From Pseudomonadota bacterium (GTDB lineage Bacteria > Myxococcota_A > Polyangia > Polyangiales > Polyangiaceae): a DNA stretch of 64,000 nucleotides. How positions within the stretch are numbered: position 1 is the stretch's first letter; each line of letters opens with the position of its first letter. The stretch covers positions 1 through 64,000 of the forward strand of contig JAEWRL010000100.1 in assembly GCA_023398955.1 (NCBI GenBank), written 5' to 3'. The notes under the pieces were generated by a model that saw nothing but the letters and a program-made list of their open reading frames with translations, did not search any database and was not told the DNA's origin. The translations under genes were made by a program, and so were the position numbers. Of the stretch, positions 36,806-45,478 are shown in pieces.

Positions 36806-38074
36806 GTGGCCCAACGAGCCGGTCTTGCCGATCTTCCGCTGCACGGGGGGCGTGTCCCGGCCTGGCTCGGGCAACGCATGGCTCGGCTCGGGCGGCTGGT
36901 GAGCGAGGCCATCGTCCACCACTACGGCGCCGACGAGTTCGTAGCGCGCCTGGCGCATCCCTTCTGGTTTCAGTCCTTCGGTGCGGTGATGGGGATGGAC
37001 TGGCATTCGAGCGGCATCACTACCAGCGTGCTGGGAGCTCTCAAACGTGGCCTCGCGCCCGTGCAGGATGAGCTCGGTGTCTATGTTTGCGGCGGCCGCG
37101 GGCGGCACTCCCGAAGGACCCCCGCGGAGCTCATGGTGGTCGCGGAGCTCACGGGCGCCGACGGCGAAGCACTCGCCCGCACGAGCCGCCTGGTCGCCAA
37201 GGTGGACTCCGCCGCCGTCCAGGACGGCTTCTCGCTCTACCTGCACGGCTTCGTCGTGACGCGGAGCGGCCAGTGGACGGTGGTACAGCAGGGTATGCTG
37301 CCCGAGCAGCGGCTGGCACGGCGTTACCATTGGAAGTCTACGGGGCTGGCGAGCTTCGTCGATGACCCTCACGCCGCGGTGGAGGGCCCGCCCCGGGGCA
37401 CCATCGTCAACCTCGCGGACCGCCGCGCCCAGCGCAGTCGCCAACTCCAGCTGGAACTCGTCGCGGCAGGGCCAGACCGCGTCCTCGCGACCCTCAGGAA
37501 GGAGCGCCATGCTCCTGCCGGGCTCGCTGGGGCTCTTGCTGGTTTCCCCGCCCTTGCTCCCGGTAGGGAGAGGAGCCCGGTGCCAAAGCCCGAGCAGCTC
37601 GCCCTCCCCCATCTGGTGCTTCCAAGTCACCATGATGTGCGAGAGGACGACGTCGTGCTCCGGCGCCTGCGCGGTACGCTCGCCGCCGCCGCCGACCGCG
37701 GCCCGCAAGACTTCCCGGAGCTCCTCTTGGTTCCCGGAGTGGGCGCCCGCACCGTGGAGGCGTTGGCCCACGTCGCCGAGGTCATCCACGGCGCGCCGTG
37801 TCGCTTCACCGATCCGGCGCGCTTCTCCCTCGCCCACGGCGGTAAGGACGGCCATCCCTTTCCTGTGCCTCTGGAAGTCTACGACAAGACGCTCAGCGTG
37901 CTGCGCCACGCTGTGGAGCAAGCCAAGCTGGGCAATGAGGATCGCCTCAGCGCCATCCGCGAGCTCGACCGACGAGCACGCGCCCTGGAGCGGAGCGCGA
38001 CGCAACCCGACTTCCACGACTACGTGGAGCAACAACGGCGCGACTCTCACGGCCTCGGGGGCAGGAGCGTCTAG
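36806..38074 (+). CDS. DUF763 family protein
   Basis: A 422-residue protein of the DUF763 family, known in archaea and some bacteria and of unknown function. Recognised by AGLADLPLHGGRVPAWLGQ, PFWFQSFGAVMGMDWHSSG, LYLHGFVVTRSGQWTVVQQG and YHWKSTGL. In the second half there is a helix-hairpin-helix-like LLVPGVGARTVEALAHVAEV, which suggests DNA contact. GTG 36806 places the conserved start at the N-terminus; GTG 36791 and an open frame from 36740 are alternatives. Transcribed away from the hybrid kinase gene and convergent with the Cys-repeat lipoprotein gene. Confidence 0.82.
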   Translation: MAQRAGLADLPLHGGRVPAWLGQRMARLGRLVSEAIVHHYGADEFVARLAHPFWFQSFGAVMGMDWHSSGITTSVLGALKRGLAPVQDELGVYVCGGRGRHSRRTPAELMVVAELTGADGEALARTSRLVAKVDSAAVQDGFSLYLHGFVVTRSGQWTVVQQGMLPEQRLARRYHWKSTGLASFVDDPHAAVEGPPRGTIVNLADRRAQRSRQLQLELVAAGPDRVLATLRKERHAPAGLAGALAGFPALAPGRERSPVPKPEQLALPHLVLPSHHDVREDDVVLRRLRGTLAAAADRGPQDFPELLLVPGVGARTVEALAHVAEVIHGAPCRFTDPARFSLAHGGKDGHPFPVPLEVYDKTLSVLRHAVEQAKLGNEDRLSAIRELDRRARALERSATQPDFHDYVEQQRRDSHGLGGRSV

Positions 38075-38243
38075 GCACGCTGTACCCGTTCATCGGGTTC
38101 ACCTCGCGTTCGCCAAGGCCGAAGCTGCCCGGTGAACACTACGCCGCAGACTCTCCCGGAAAGGCACGAGGCCCGAAGGGTTGCCCCCACGAGCCTCGTA
38201 AGTGATGGCTCGGTGCCTGCAAGCACCGTCCGTCAGCGACTGC

Positions 38244-39830
38244 TCAGTAGTCGAACACCGTGGGCGTCGACTCCGCCCCGCTGTCGAGCGTGCCCTGGAT
38301 GACCTCGGCTGGCTCGGCACCAACCTTGATGGTGAGGGTGTACGCGACGGGATCGCTCCCAGCGCTGCGGTAATTCGAGACCCAAGCGGTGTAGTCTCCG
38401 GTGTCTGGCGTCTCGAAGTACACGCTCTCGACGTGGGTCCGCTCCGGGTCGGTGCAGAGGTAGCGGCCCTTGAAGTAGTAGCAATCGTCGACGTCGAGGA
38501 TCCCACCGTCCGCCTCCCGGTTGTCGAACTGGATCACGGCGCCCGCGGGCGTCTCCACGTGGATATCCAGATCGGCTTCCGAGTTCTCCCACGACAGGCT
38601 GACCGTGACAGCCCCTTCATGGATGCAGATCCCTTCGAAGCAGGTGAGGCCGGTGACGCATTGCACTTCGGGGGAGCTCGTGTCAGCGATGTTACAAGAC
38701 TCGCCAGTATCCCCAGGGACGGCCGCGCAGGTCTCGTCGACACACGTCAGTACACCAAGACAGGGAACGGCGTCGTCGCAGGCTTCTCCCTCGTCGCCGG
38801 GCACGTTCTGACAGGTTCCATCGATGCAGCTGAGCGCGCCAGCGCAAGTGACGGTTCCATCGCACCGCGCACCCTCGCCGCCGTGGATGATCTCACAGAC
38901 TCCATTGTCGCCGGCGCCAGCGGGCAGACTGCAGGTGAGCAGGCCTTCGCACGGGACCTCGTCGTTGCAAGCGTCACCTTCGCCGCCGAAGGCAATGCCA
39001 CACTTCTCGCCGTCACAGGTGAGCAGGCCGTTGCATTCCACCACCGGCTCCACGAGGCTGCAGGGATCGCCAGAGTCACCCGGGATGGACTGACAGACGC
39101 CATCATCGCAAGTCAACGCGCCGGCACAAGGTACCACCTCACTGCAAGCATCGTCGACACCGCCGGGGACCGCCTCGCAGACCCCCACCTCGTCCTCATC
39201 GGCTACGCTGCAGGTGAGCAGATCGTTACACTCCACCGCGGCGTCGCAGGGATCGCCTTCATCACCGGGGACGTTCTGGCAGACTCCGTCGTCGTCGCAG
39301 GTGAGCGCACCCAGGCAGGGCACGTTGGCATCACAGGCTTCGTCGACATCGCCAGGGATTGCGACGCACTCCCCGTCGACGCTGCACTGCAAGGCACCCG
39401 CACAGGGCACGCTCTGGTTGCACTCATCGCCGGGGCCACCAGGGACGGCCACACAGGTCCCCTCCACGCACGTGAGAAGGCCAGAACAAGGCACGTCGTC
39501 CGTGTCGTCGCATTCTTCCCCGTGCCCAGGCAGTCCGGCTTCCGCGGATCCAGCAGCTCCGGCTTGAGCCTCATTGCCCCCCTGGGATGCACCTCCGCTC
39601 TCGGCGCCCGCTTGGCCTGCACCACCCTGGGAAGCACCCGCGTTCTCTGTTCCTGCGTTTCCAGAGCCGCCCGCGGAGTCCTTACCGCCGTTGTCGTCAC
39701 CAGGGTCGTCCGGTGAACCCGCCCCACCGGCATCCGCCGGACCCTCCGAATCGTTGTCGTCGCCGGAGCATGCCCCGAGGACCAAACCGCAGGTTAGAAG
39801 AGTTACCGCACCAAGCATCAGGCGTTTCAT
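38244..39830 (-). CDS. Lipoprotein with ten tandem four-cysteine repeats
   Basis: A 528-residue surface lipoprotein: signal peptide and lipobox LGAC, an Asp/Gly/Ala-rich linker (to about 104), then ten repeats of about 28-34 residues (about 105-415). Most follow the pattern C-D-x-x-V-P-C-x-G-x-L-T-C-x-x-G-x-C-x-x-V-P-G-D, with four cysteines each. The repeats look like Dickkopf/EGF-like disulfide modules. Repeats 4, 6, 7 and 10 carry insertions. A C-terminal beta domain (about 420-528, DLDIHVETPAGAVIQFDN, YTAWVSNYRSAG) resembles the DUF2135/YfaP-like carbohydrate- or matrix-facing domain. Probably an extended stalk with a terminal binding head. Confidence 0.87.
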   Translation of the reverse strand: MKRLMLGAVTLLTCGLVLGACSGDDNDSEGPADAGGAGSPDDPGDDNGGKDSAGGSGNAGTENAGASQGGAGQAGAESGGASQGGNEAQAGAAGSAEAGLPGHGEECDDTDDVPCSGLLTCVEGTCVAVPGGPGDECNQSVPCAGALQCSVDGECVAIPGDVDEACDANVPCLGALTCDDDGVCQNVPGDEGDPCDAAVECNDLLTCSVADEDEVGVCEAVPGGVDDACSEVVPCAGALTCDDGVCQSIPGDSGDPCSLVEPVVECNGLLTCDGEKCGIAFGGEGDACNDEVPCEGLLTCSLPAGAGDNGVCEIIHGGEGARCDGTVTCAGALSCIDGTCQNVPGDEGEACDDAVPCLGVLTCVDETCAAVPGDTGESCNIADTSSPEVQCVTGLTCFEGICIHEGAVTVSLSWENSEADLDIHVETPAGAVIQFDNREADGGILDVDDCYYFKGRYLCTDPERTHVESVYFETPDTGDYTAWVSNYRSAGSDPVAYTLTIKVGAEPAEVIQGTLDSGAESTPTVFDY

Positions 39831-40222
39831 ATGTTCCGGTCCTTCACTCGTTATCGCTTAGGGTTGCCAACTAGAGCAGAATGGTGACCTGACAGGGTCA
39901 CCCCCAGCGGCTGCCAATCTACCTCACACCAGCGCGTCTCCCAACTGTCTCGTCGAGTTCCAGTCACGATAGCGTCATAGGCGTGGCGACCAGCCCACAG
40001 GACAGTGGCCGGCTAGCAACCCTGCCACATCCTGGCAAGGTCAGTTGCCACGCCCAAGGCCGCGCTTACCCGGCAAACAGCGCCGTAGACCAAGCCGAAC
40101 CCGCGCAGAAGCGCCACAGCGTTCTTGACGTGCCCTTCTCCGCCGACCCATTCCACCAGTCGAACCCTCGGCGCGGGCTTCCACCACGACGACAGGCATC
40201 CTGGCGCGCGTGTCAACTCTGC

Positions 40223-40261
40223 GCGGACACCGTGGGAGGTGCTTCCTCTCACGGTGTCCGC
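40223..40261. repeat. Perfect 12-bp inverted repeat, strong hairpin
   Basis: GCGGACACCGTG and CACGGTGTCCGC are exact reverse complements, separated by 15 bases that can pair further (GAGG with CCTC). It lies far from both flanking genes, so it may be part of a non-coding RNA, an element end or a structural site. Confidence 0.6.
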
Positions 40262-40391
40262 TGCAGCCCTGAACGGAGCTACTCCCGAGCAGCGCACTGC
40301 TTGCCATCCAAGCGCTGCGAACACCTCGCTCGTTCAGGCGAGGGGCTCATCGGTACAGCCCGTTCTTCTTCGACAACCTGCCAGGCAGCGA

Positions 40392-40412
40392 TTCGACGGT
40401 GCCACCGTCGAA
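40392..40412 (-). terminator. Hairpin downstream of the 40448 gene
   Basis: TTCGACGGT-GCC-ACCGTCGAA is a perfect 9-bp stem with a 3-base loop, 36 bases past the stop of the leftward gene. No T-run follows on the minus strand, so its use as terminator is uncertain. Confidence 0.45.
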
Positions 40413-40447
40413 CGGAGGCTACCTTTGCCGAACCTGGCAGATGCCGG

Positions 40448-40921
40448 TCAATCCTCGTAGATTCGGTAGCCGTAGAGCTTCGAGCCGGGCGAGATCCAGC
40501 ACGACATGGAGTACGTCGCGTAGTAGGAGCCACCCACATCGAGTTCGTTGAAGTCGATGTTCTTGTCGCCAGTCCCCGCAGCCATCATGCCCTGCATACT
40601 AAGCACGCTGCCGTAGTGACTCACGCCTTCGACGCTGCACCCATCGTAGCTGCTCGTGGCGTAATATCGAACGTCCAAGTCTACCAGATTACCAGGAACC
40701 TGGTCCCGGATGATCGGGCACGACACGTAGAGAAACATCCCTGCATCCGTACCCGCGGTGATACCGTCAGCCCCGCGGGAGTAGGCATTCCCCGTAACGG
40801 GGGTCTGGGGCACGCACATGGCACCATTCACCGTGGAGTAGTCGGCTGCCGTGGCGGTACCGCCGAACAGTGCTGCCGCACCAATGACAAGCGTCATGAG
40901 TTTCAGATTTAGCTTTACCAT
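40448..40921 (-). CDS. Small exported protein, unknown
   Basis: A 157-residue protein with a cleavable signal peptide (MVKLNLKLMTLVIGAAALFG, cleavage near TATAAD). The mature part of about 130 residues has four cysteines (AMCVPQTP, VSCPIIRD, DGCSVEG, MSCWISPG) and many Tyr/Ser/Gly, which suggests a small beta-rich disulfide-bonded secreted protein. AGGAAAGAAAGGA lies upstream of the ATG. It follows the anchored protein gene by 30 bases and is probably co-transcribed. Homologues of this type occur as uncharacterised secreted proteins; no function is assigned. Confidence 0.8.
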   Translation of the reverse strand: MVKLNLKLMTLVIGAAALFGGTATAADYSTVNGAMCVPQTPVTGNAYSRGADGITAGTDAGMFLYVSCPIIRDQVPGNLVDLDVRYYATSSYDGCSVEGVSHYGSVLSMQGMMAAGTGDKNIDFNELDVGGSYYATYSMSCWISPGSKLYGYRIYED

Positions 40922-40951
40922 ACCTATCCTTTCTTTCCTACCTCAATACCG

Positions 40952-41671
40952 TCAGTTGACGGCTTCCTCGACCGCCCTTCCTTCGACGACTGCGGCGAAA
41001 GAGACGGATGGAGTCGGAAGGCTCGTACCCACCTTCGAGAAATACCCAACGAGCTTGGCACTATCCCTGGGAATCTGTACGGTGCCGTTGCCGACGACCG
41101 AGGCCGCGGCCTGCATGAACCTCGATGGGAACTGCCTGCGCTTCGAGGGATCCTCCTGCTCGATCTCTACTCGGCAGATGGTGGCCGAGCACGAGAGGGA
41201 GACCAACTTCCCAAGCTCCTCTGGAACGAGTACGGCAGCCGTTGCCCGGGAGAGCTCGGACGTCACCGTGGGATCATGACCTTGGTGACCCATCACCTGG
41301 TCCAGCTCCCTGAAGTACATTCCGAAGTACTCTTTCTCCCTTTCTTCGGGGTAGGGAGCAGCGAAGTTGTCATCATCCTCATCCCAGACGGGTGAGGTCT
41401 CGGCTGGCGCTGACGAAGCTCGCCCTTCCTGATCCTCTTCACCAGGTGCGGCCCGAGCGAGCACTGCTGCGCGTCGGTTCAATAGCGCTGTGCGTTCGGT
41501 TCGAGCAAGCCGCGAATCGAGCTGACCGACCGCATCTATCAGGGACGCGATTTGTTCAGATTCCCCAGCAGCCCTGTCCACCGACTTAGACGCCCCATTC
41601 GTGGTCCACGCGACCGCAACCCAAACAGCAACTAGCCCCGCTGCACCGAGGATCAACCAACCTACTCGCAT
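40952..41671 (-). CDS. Membrane-anchored periplasmic protein, unknown
   Basis: A 239-residue protein with an N-terminal anchor (MRVGWLILGAAGLVAVWVAV), a helical stretch (about 40-70, SEQIASLIDAVGQLDSRLAR) and an acidic linker. A C-terminal domain holds the cysteine pair LSCSATICRVEIEQ, a motif seen in other anchored myxobacterial proteins. The ATG at 41671 is preceded by GGGAG. The open frame reaches 41845, but that adds a basic stretch before the anchor. First gene of a probable two-gene unit with the small exported protein. Confidence 0.8.
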   Translation of the reverse strand: MRVGWLILGAAGLVAVWVAVAWTTNGASKSVDRAAGESEQIASLIDAVGQLDSRLARTERTALLNRRAAVLARAAPGEEDQEGRASSAPAETSPVWDEDDDNFAAPYPEEREKEYFGMYFRELDQVMGHQGHDPTVTSELSRATAAVLVPEELGKLVSLSCSATICRVEIEQEDPSKRRQFPSRFMQAAASVVGNGTVQIPRDSAKLVGYFSKVGTSLPTPSVSFAAVVEGRAVEEAVN

Positions 41672-42661
41672 TGTATGTACCGCTCCCTTCGTGACGTGCT
41701 GACCCGCTGCGACTCTTGTTTGAAGTGGTCGCAAGACGACATAGCTCCAACGGCAATCCCATATTCCCGCAGCTGGTCCCGTGTATTCACCAAAGAAGAG
41801 AAAAAGAAGGTCGCGTCGCCTTGCACACCGACACGTCGCACCCACCCAACGCGAAGCACGACCGAAACTGAGTCCCGATTCACCTCTGGTTTGTCAACTC
41901 ACATTCGAAATCGGCGAACCGGCGACATCCTGGTCGTCCCTCGAGCAATGGCCCTCGCAGGACACACCATTGCCGCAGACGCCATCCTGGCCTCACCTTT
42001 TCGCGCGGAGCGGCGCTTACTGTCGCAGCGCCACTACTAACGCGCGGGATTCGATCCGTCCACCGCTCGGGCGGAAGCTGTCTTCACCACAACCTTACAG
42101 AAGGGGTGGTCGCGTCGCTGAACTCCTGGCTGGTGCGCGAGGCCGTAACGCAAGGGCAAAGCCCCGCCCGCGCACCTGTCCGCCCGCAAGAGCGGGCAGT
42201 CTTTACAGCGGAGCGCTGCTCTGGCTCCGCACTAGCAGCAGTACAGGTAATATCGAGCTCCGTGCCCGAGCACGACGCCCGCTAGCGCGCGAACCAACAA
42301 ACAAGCAGAAATGAGTACCCATCGTGCCCTCCACGTGTCCTTGTCGCGCTGTCGCGACGTCTCTCTCCCTTTGCGGCAGCCGGCCGAGAACCATGGCCGC
42401 CTTGATAGCTCAGCGATGCTAGTCTCTCGATTCCGTCCCTGCAAGTTCCAAATCGACAGACGACGCGCCAGCCCGGACCATTCCCTAGGCTCCAGCGTGA
42501 CACCATGCGACTGTCGGGTGCCTGCCCCGCCATACTCACGCGACGCTTTGGCGAACAAGTCACCGAGGTCGAACGCAGGTTGCGCCGCTTCATGCCGTTG
42601 GCGTGAGTGGAGATTCACTGGGCCGCGCAATCGACCCGTGGGCCCCTCCGAGGAAAGGGTC
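41672..42661. other. Long gene-poor gap before the nuclease gene
   Basis: About 990 bases with no gene that can be supported; frames on either strand show no recognisable family. One stem-loop with a short T-run is at 42182-42204. The gap may hold remains of a lost gene, since the adjacent nuclease belongs to a mobile family. Confidence 0.45.
42182..42204 (+). terminator. Terminator-like stem-loop
   Basis: GCCCGC-AAGA-GCGGGC followed by AGTCTTT resembles an intrinsic terminator reading rightward. No annotated gene ends here, so it could belong to an unrecognised short transcript. Confidence 0.4.
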
Positions 42662-43675
42662 ATGGACTCACCAACCCACCACGGAACTGCGGCGCGCTCG
42701 CCCCGGTGCTCAGGAGCTCACGCCGCCTACCTTCAGCCCAATACCCGCATCCTCGATCCGAAGAACGATGTCACCTTCAAGATGCTGTTCTCTGCCGAGC
42801 AGAATCGCCATCTCTTGACCTGGCTTCTCAGCGCCGTGCTCGAGCCAGACTCGCCGATAGACGAGACTGTCGTCCTCAACCCCGAAATTGATCCAGCGCA
42901 CTGGGGGAGCAAGGGAGGCGTGCTCGATCTGCTGGTGCGGCTGTGCGACGGGACACAGATCGACGTCGAGATGCAGCTTCATCCCCACCGAGCCCTGGAG
43001 GAGCGCTTCGTCTACTATTGGGCGAACCTCTACTGTGGGCAGCTGAATGCCGGGGAGCCTTACAGGAAGCTCCGCCCGGTCGTCGGGATCTACTTCTTGG
43101 CATTCGAGCGATTCTCGACAAAGCGCTGGCACACGCGATTCCAGATTCGGGAGTGTGAGGAGGGGTTCGCATTCTGCGATGCGTTGGAGCTGCACGTCGC
43201 CGAGTTACCGAAACTGCCAACGGCTCCGGTGAAGGAGCTGGAAGCGGGAGGTGGCAACCAGGCTGGTCGGATGGTACACTGGTGCCAGTTTCTGGCCGCA
43301 GAATCCGAGGAAGCACTGGAGGCCCTGGCCATGATCGATCCGGAGATTCACGAAGCGAAGGACGCCTTGGACGCTCTCTCTGCGGATCCGAAGGCACGGA
43401 GGTTGGCCGAAGATCGGGCCCTCTGGCAATACGTGCTGAGGCAAGAGGTGGAGCATCAGCGGTCGGAGGGCATGCGCGAAGGCGAAGAGAAGGGCCGGCG
43501 CGAAGGCGAAGAGAAGGGCCGGCGCGAAGGGATGCTCGAAGCAATCGGGACCACCGCCGAGCTCCTAGAGCTCGAGCTCTCCCCACAGCAGAGCGAGGCG
43601 ATGGCCACGATGAGTGTGTCCCAGCTCAGGTCACTCCTCGAGGCGCTCCAGCGAATGCGGCGCTGGCCAGAGTAG
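42662..43675 (+). CDS. Rpn / PD-(D/E)XK nuclease family transposase-like protein
   Basis: A 337-residue protein of the family annotated as Rpn recombination-promoting nuclease or PD-(D/E)XK transposase. N-terminal ILDPKNDVTFKMLFSAEQN is typical, and the nuclease core is seen in GGVLDLLVRLCDGTQIDVEMQ, giving Asp ... Glu-x-Gln. The remaining core includes ERFVYYWANLYCGQL and LRPVVGIYFLAFERF. The C-terminal tail is charged and repetitive (EGEEKGRREG twice). ATG 42662 has GAGGAAAGG upstream; a longer frame starts at 42311 without family resemblance. Related proteins promote RecA-independent DNA exchange. It is the only mobile-type gene in the window. Confidence 0.88.
   Translation: MDSPTHHGTAARSPRCSGAHAAYLQPNTRILDPKNDVTFKMLFSAEQNRHLLTWLLSAVLEPDSPIDETVVLNPEIDPAHWGSKGGVLDLLVRLCDGTQIDVEMQLHPHRALEERFVYYWANLYCGQLNAGEPYRKLRPVVGIYFLAFERFSTKRWHTRFQIRECEEGFAFCDALELHVAELPKLPTAPVKELEAGGGNQAGRMVHWCQFLAAESEEALEALAMIDPEIHEAKDALDALSADPKARRLAEDRALWQYVLRQEVEHQRSEGMREGEEKGRREGEEKGRREGMLEAIGTTAELLELELSPQQSEAMATMSVSQLRSLLEALQRMRRWPE
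43478..43525 (+). repeat. Two tandem 24-base copies in the nuclease gene
   Basis: Two identical 24-base units encode EGEEKGRR twice and a partial third begins after them. The unit number can vary without a frameshift. Length variation of this charged tail is common in the family. Confidence 0.85.
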
Positions 43676-43845
43676 ACCAGCAGATGGCCCCTTCGTCAGA
43701 AGGCCTAAGAGCTCCCAATCAAGCGTAGCCGCATCCAACGAGGCCTTCGGCGGTCAGGCAGCAGCTGTGAGCCATCGGCTCGGAGTCGGGAACCCTGATT
43801 GCCACCTATGGCGGTCTCGCGGCCACTCGTGGCAGTCTTGCCAGG

Positions 43846-44661
43846 ATGCGGCGGATCTCGAGACGGACTCTGTTGGCCGCCAGCGGAGCGCTGGTGGGTG
43901 GCGCAGCGGTCGATGCGTTCGCCATAGAGCCGAACTGGCTGGAAGTGAGCGAGCATGATTTTCCCGTGAGAGGTCTGCGCAGGGAGCTGGATGGGTTCGC
44001 CATCGCCCAGGTGACGGATGCGCATCTGACACGCTTGGGCGCCGTGGAACGGGATGTCGCTTTGGCCCTTCGACAGGAGGAGGTTCAGCTGGCAGTGCTG
44101 ACCGGAGACATCATCGACTCGAAGGAGAGACTCCCGCTGCTGCTGGAGTTCTGCCGTACGCTTCAGAATGCAGGCGTCGTGCTCCTCGCAGCCCTTGGCA
44201 ACTGGGAGCACTGGGGGAGAATCCCCTTCGACGACTTGGCGAAGGTGTATCGAGACGTTGGCGTCACCTTGCTGGTCAACGAGGCCAGATCACTGCCCGA
44301 CGGCATCCGAGTCTTTGCGACCGACGATTCAACGGGCGGCCACAGCAGGCTGGAGCGCCCCGGTGGGCGTCACCCGGACGCGCGCCTGCTGCTCACGCAC
44401 AGCCCGGCATACTTGGACCGTATCCCTGACGACTATGGTCGAAACGTCTTGGCCCTGGCCGGACACACTCACGGTGGGCAAGTGCGGCTGGGGAGCGGCG
44501 CCGTACCTTACACGCCACCTGGCAGCGGTCGCTTCGTGGCGGGTTGGTATGACGTGTCTTACGGATCTGCCTACGTGAGTCGCGGGACAGGAACCAGCGT
44601 CGTGCCCGCGCGCTTCACCTGCAGGCCAGAGCTGCCAGTTTTCCGGCTGCGGCAAGGCTGA
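43846..44661 (+). CDS. Tat-exported metallophosphoesterase with altered GNH motif
   Basis: A 271-residue calcineurin-like phosphoesterase similar in layout to YkuE/YaeI proteins. Twin-arginine signal: MRRISRRTLLAASGALVGGA. Metal-ligand motifs: Asp58/His60 (TDAHL), Asp88 (GDIID), Asn119, His185 (LLTHSP) and GHTHGG (206-211). The usual GNH(D/E) is GNWEHW, so the His after Asn119 is Trp120 (codon at 44203). It may therefore have shifted activity. The gene follows the nuclease gene by 170 bases and is not obviously part of an operon. Start ATG 43846. Confidence 0.87.
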   Translation: MRRISRRTLLAASGALVGGAAVDAFAIEPNWLEVSEHDFPVRGLRRELDGFAIAQVTDAHLTRLGAVERDVALALRQEEVQLAVLTGDIIDSKERLPLLLEFCRTLQNAGVVLLAALGNWEHWGRIPFDDLAKVYRDVGVTLLVNEARSLPDGIRVFATDDSTGGHSRLERPGGRHPDARLLLTHSPAYLDRIPDDYGRNVLALAGHTHGGQVRLGSGAVPYTPPGSGRFVAGWYDVSYGSAYVSRGTGTSVVPARFTCRPELPVFRLRQG

Positions 44662-45478
44662 TGGGGGGCGTCGTCAGCCGCCTCTGAAGGCTCGACGCAG
44701 GGGACCAGGTCGGCCCGCGTATCGCCGCGCTGCTCCGGGAGGGCGGCCTCGGCACCCACCCACGACCTCCACCGTCACAGGTCGCGCTCAGGATCATTCA
44801 CCCACGACCTCCAACGTCAGCCACGTGCTCAGGATCACTCGCCCACGACGTTGGACGTGGTGAGCGTTTCGTCGCGGCTGGGCGCTTGATCGATCCGGTG
44901 CAGACCCGCGGCGAGATGCGGAACGAAGGCCCAGAGTGGCGCGCACAGCGCTCTCTTCCCTTTGCTTAGGGAAATCGATTTCGAGCCCAATCTCTGGTCG
45001 GAGCGGTGTGCGCTGGGCTCGCCTCGGAGCAGAGTGACATGGCGATCGTCTGCGAAATAGTCTGGAGGATCCACTCAGCGAAGTGGCCGAACCGTGTGTC
45101 GCGGGCCCCGCGCGCAGCGTGGGGCGCCAGAGCGTTCCTAGCCAGGACTGCCACCCGGACGCTGACTCCGTATGCGCCCCCACGTCGGTTGGCAAATCGG
45201 ACCTGGGACCCTGAGAAACGTCCGAGACGGTGGCCTGCATGGGCGACAGGTTTCTACCCCGGCAGGAAAGGGTGCGCTCGGCGCGCCCCTGCCCGCGGGG
45301 GGCACAAAAGACAGACGGATCTCCGCGCTCGCCGCACCTAACACCCTGACCTCTCCTCTCGAGCTGAGCTTCAGACCGCAGGACGGACCGGCGCGCGCCC
45401 CCGCGGGGTTGCCGAAGCTCGGTATCGAGGGGCCGCCACCGGCCAGGACCACCAACGACAGAGGAGCAAACTCGTCCC
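44662..45478. other. Gap before the polysaccharide cluster
   Basis: 817 bases without a supported gene; long weak frames on both strands have no family resemblance. Holds a 42-base tandem repeat (44757-44840) and the upstream region of the transferase gene at 45479. Confidence 0.5.
44757..44840. repeat. Two imperfect 42-base tandem repeats
   Basis: Both copies begin CACCCACGACCTCCA and share GCTCAGGATCA near the end. A degenerate third start (GCCCACGACG) follows at 44841. Confidence 0.7.

Larger units (their letters stand above)
39831..40447. other. Gene-poor gap with two strong hairpins
   Basis: 617 bases without a convincing coding frame; weak frames on both strands have no family resemblance. 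It holds the upstream region of the Cys-repeat lipoprotein gene, an imperfect palindrome TGACC-N6-GGTCA at 39885-39900 (55-70 bases before that start), and two perfect hairpins (40223-40261 and 40392-40412). Confidence 0.5.

Noticed and set aside
39885..39900. TGACC-N6-GGTCA palindrome upstream of the Cys-repeat lipoprotein gene
   Set aside because: Possible operator, but only 5-bp arms and no linked regulator; too short to stand as a site.
40035..40055. TGGCAACTGACCTTGCC on the minus strand as sigma-54 promoter
   Set aside because: The distance between GG and GC is one base too long for a sigma-54 site and it is far from a gene start.
42232..42663. Possible 143-residue leftward gene with hydrophobic tail
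   Set aside because: No family resemblance and no ribosome binding site; composition unlike neighbours.
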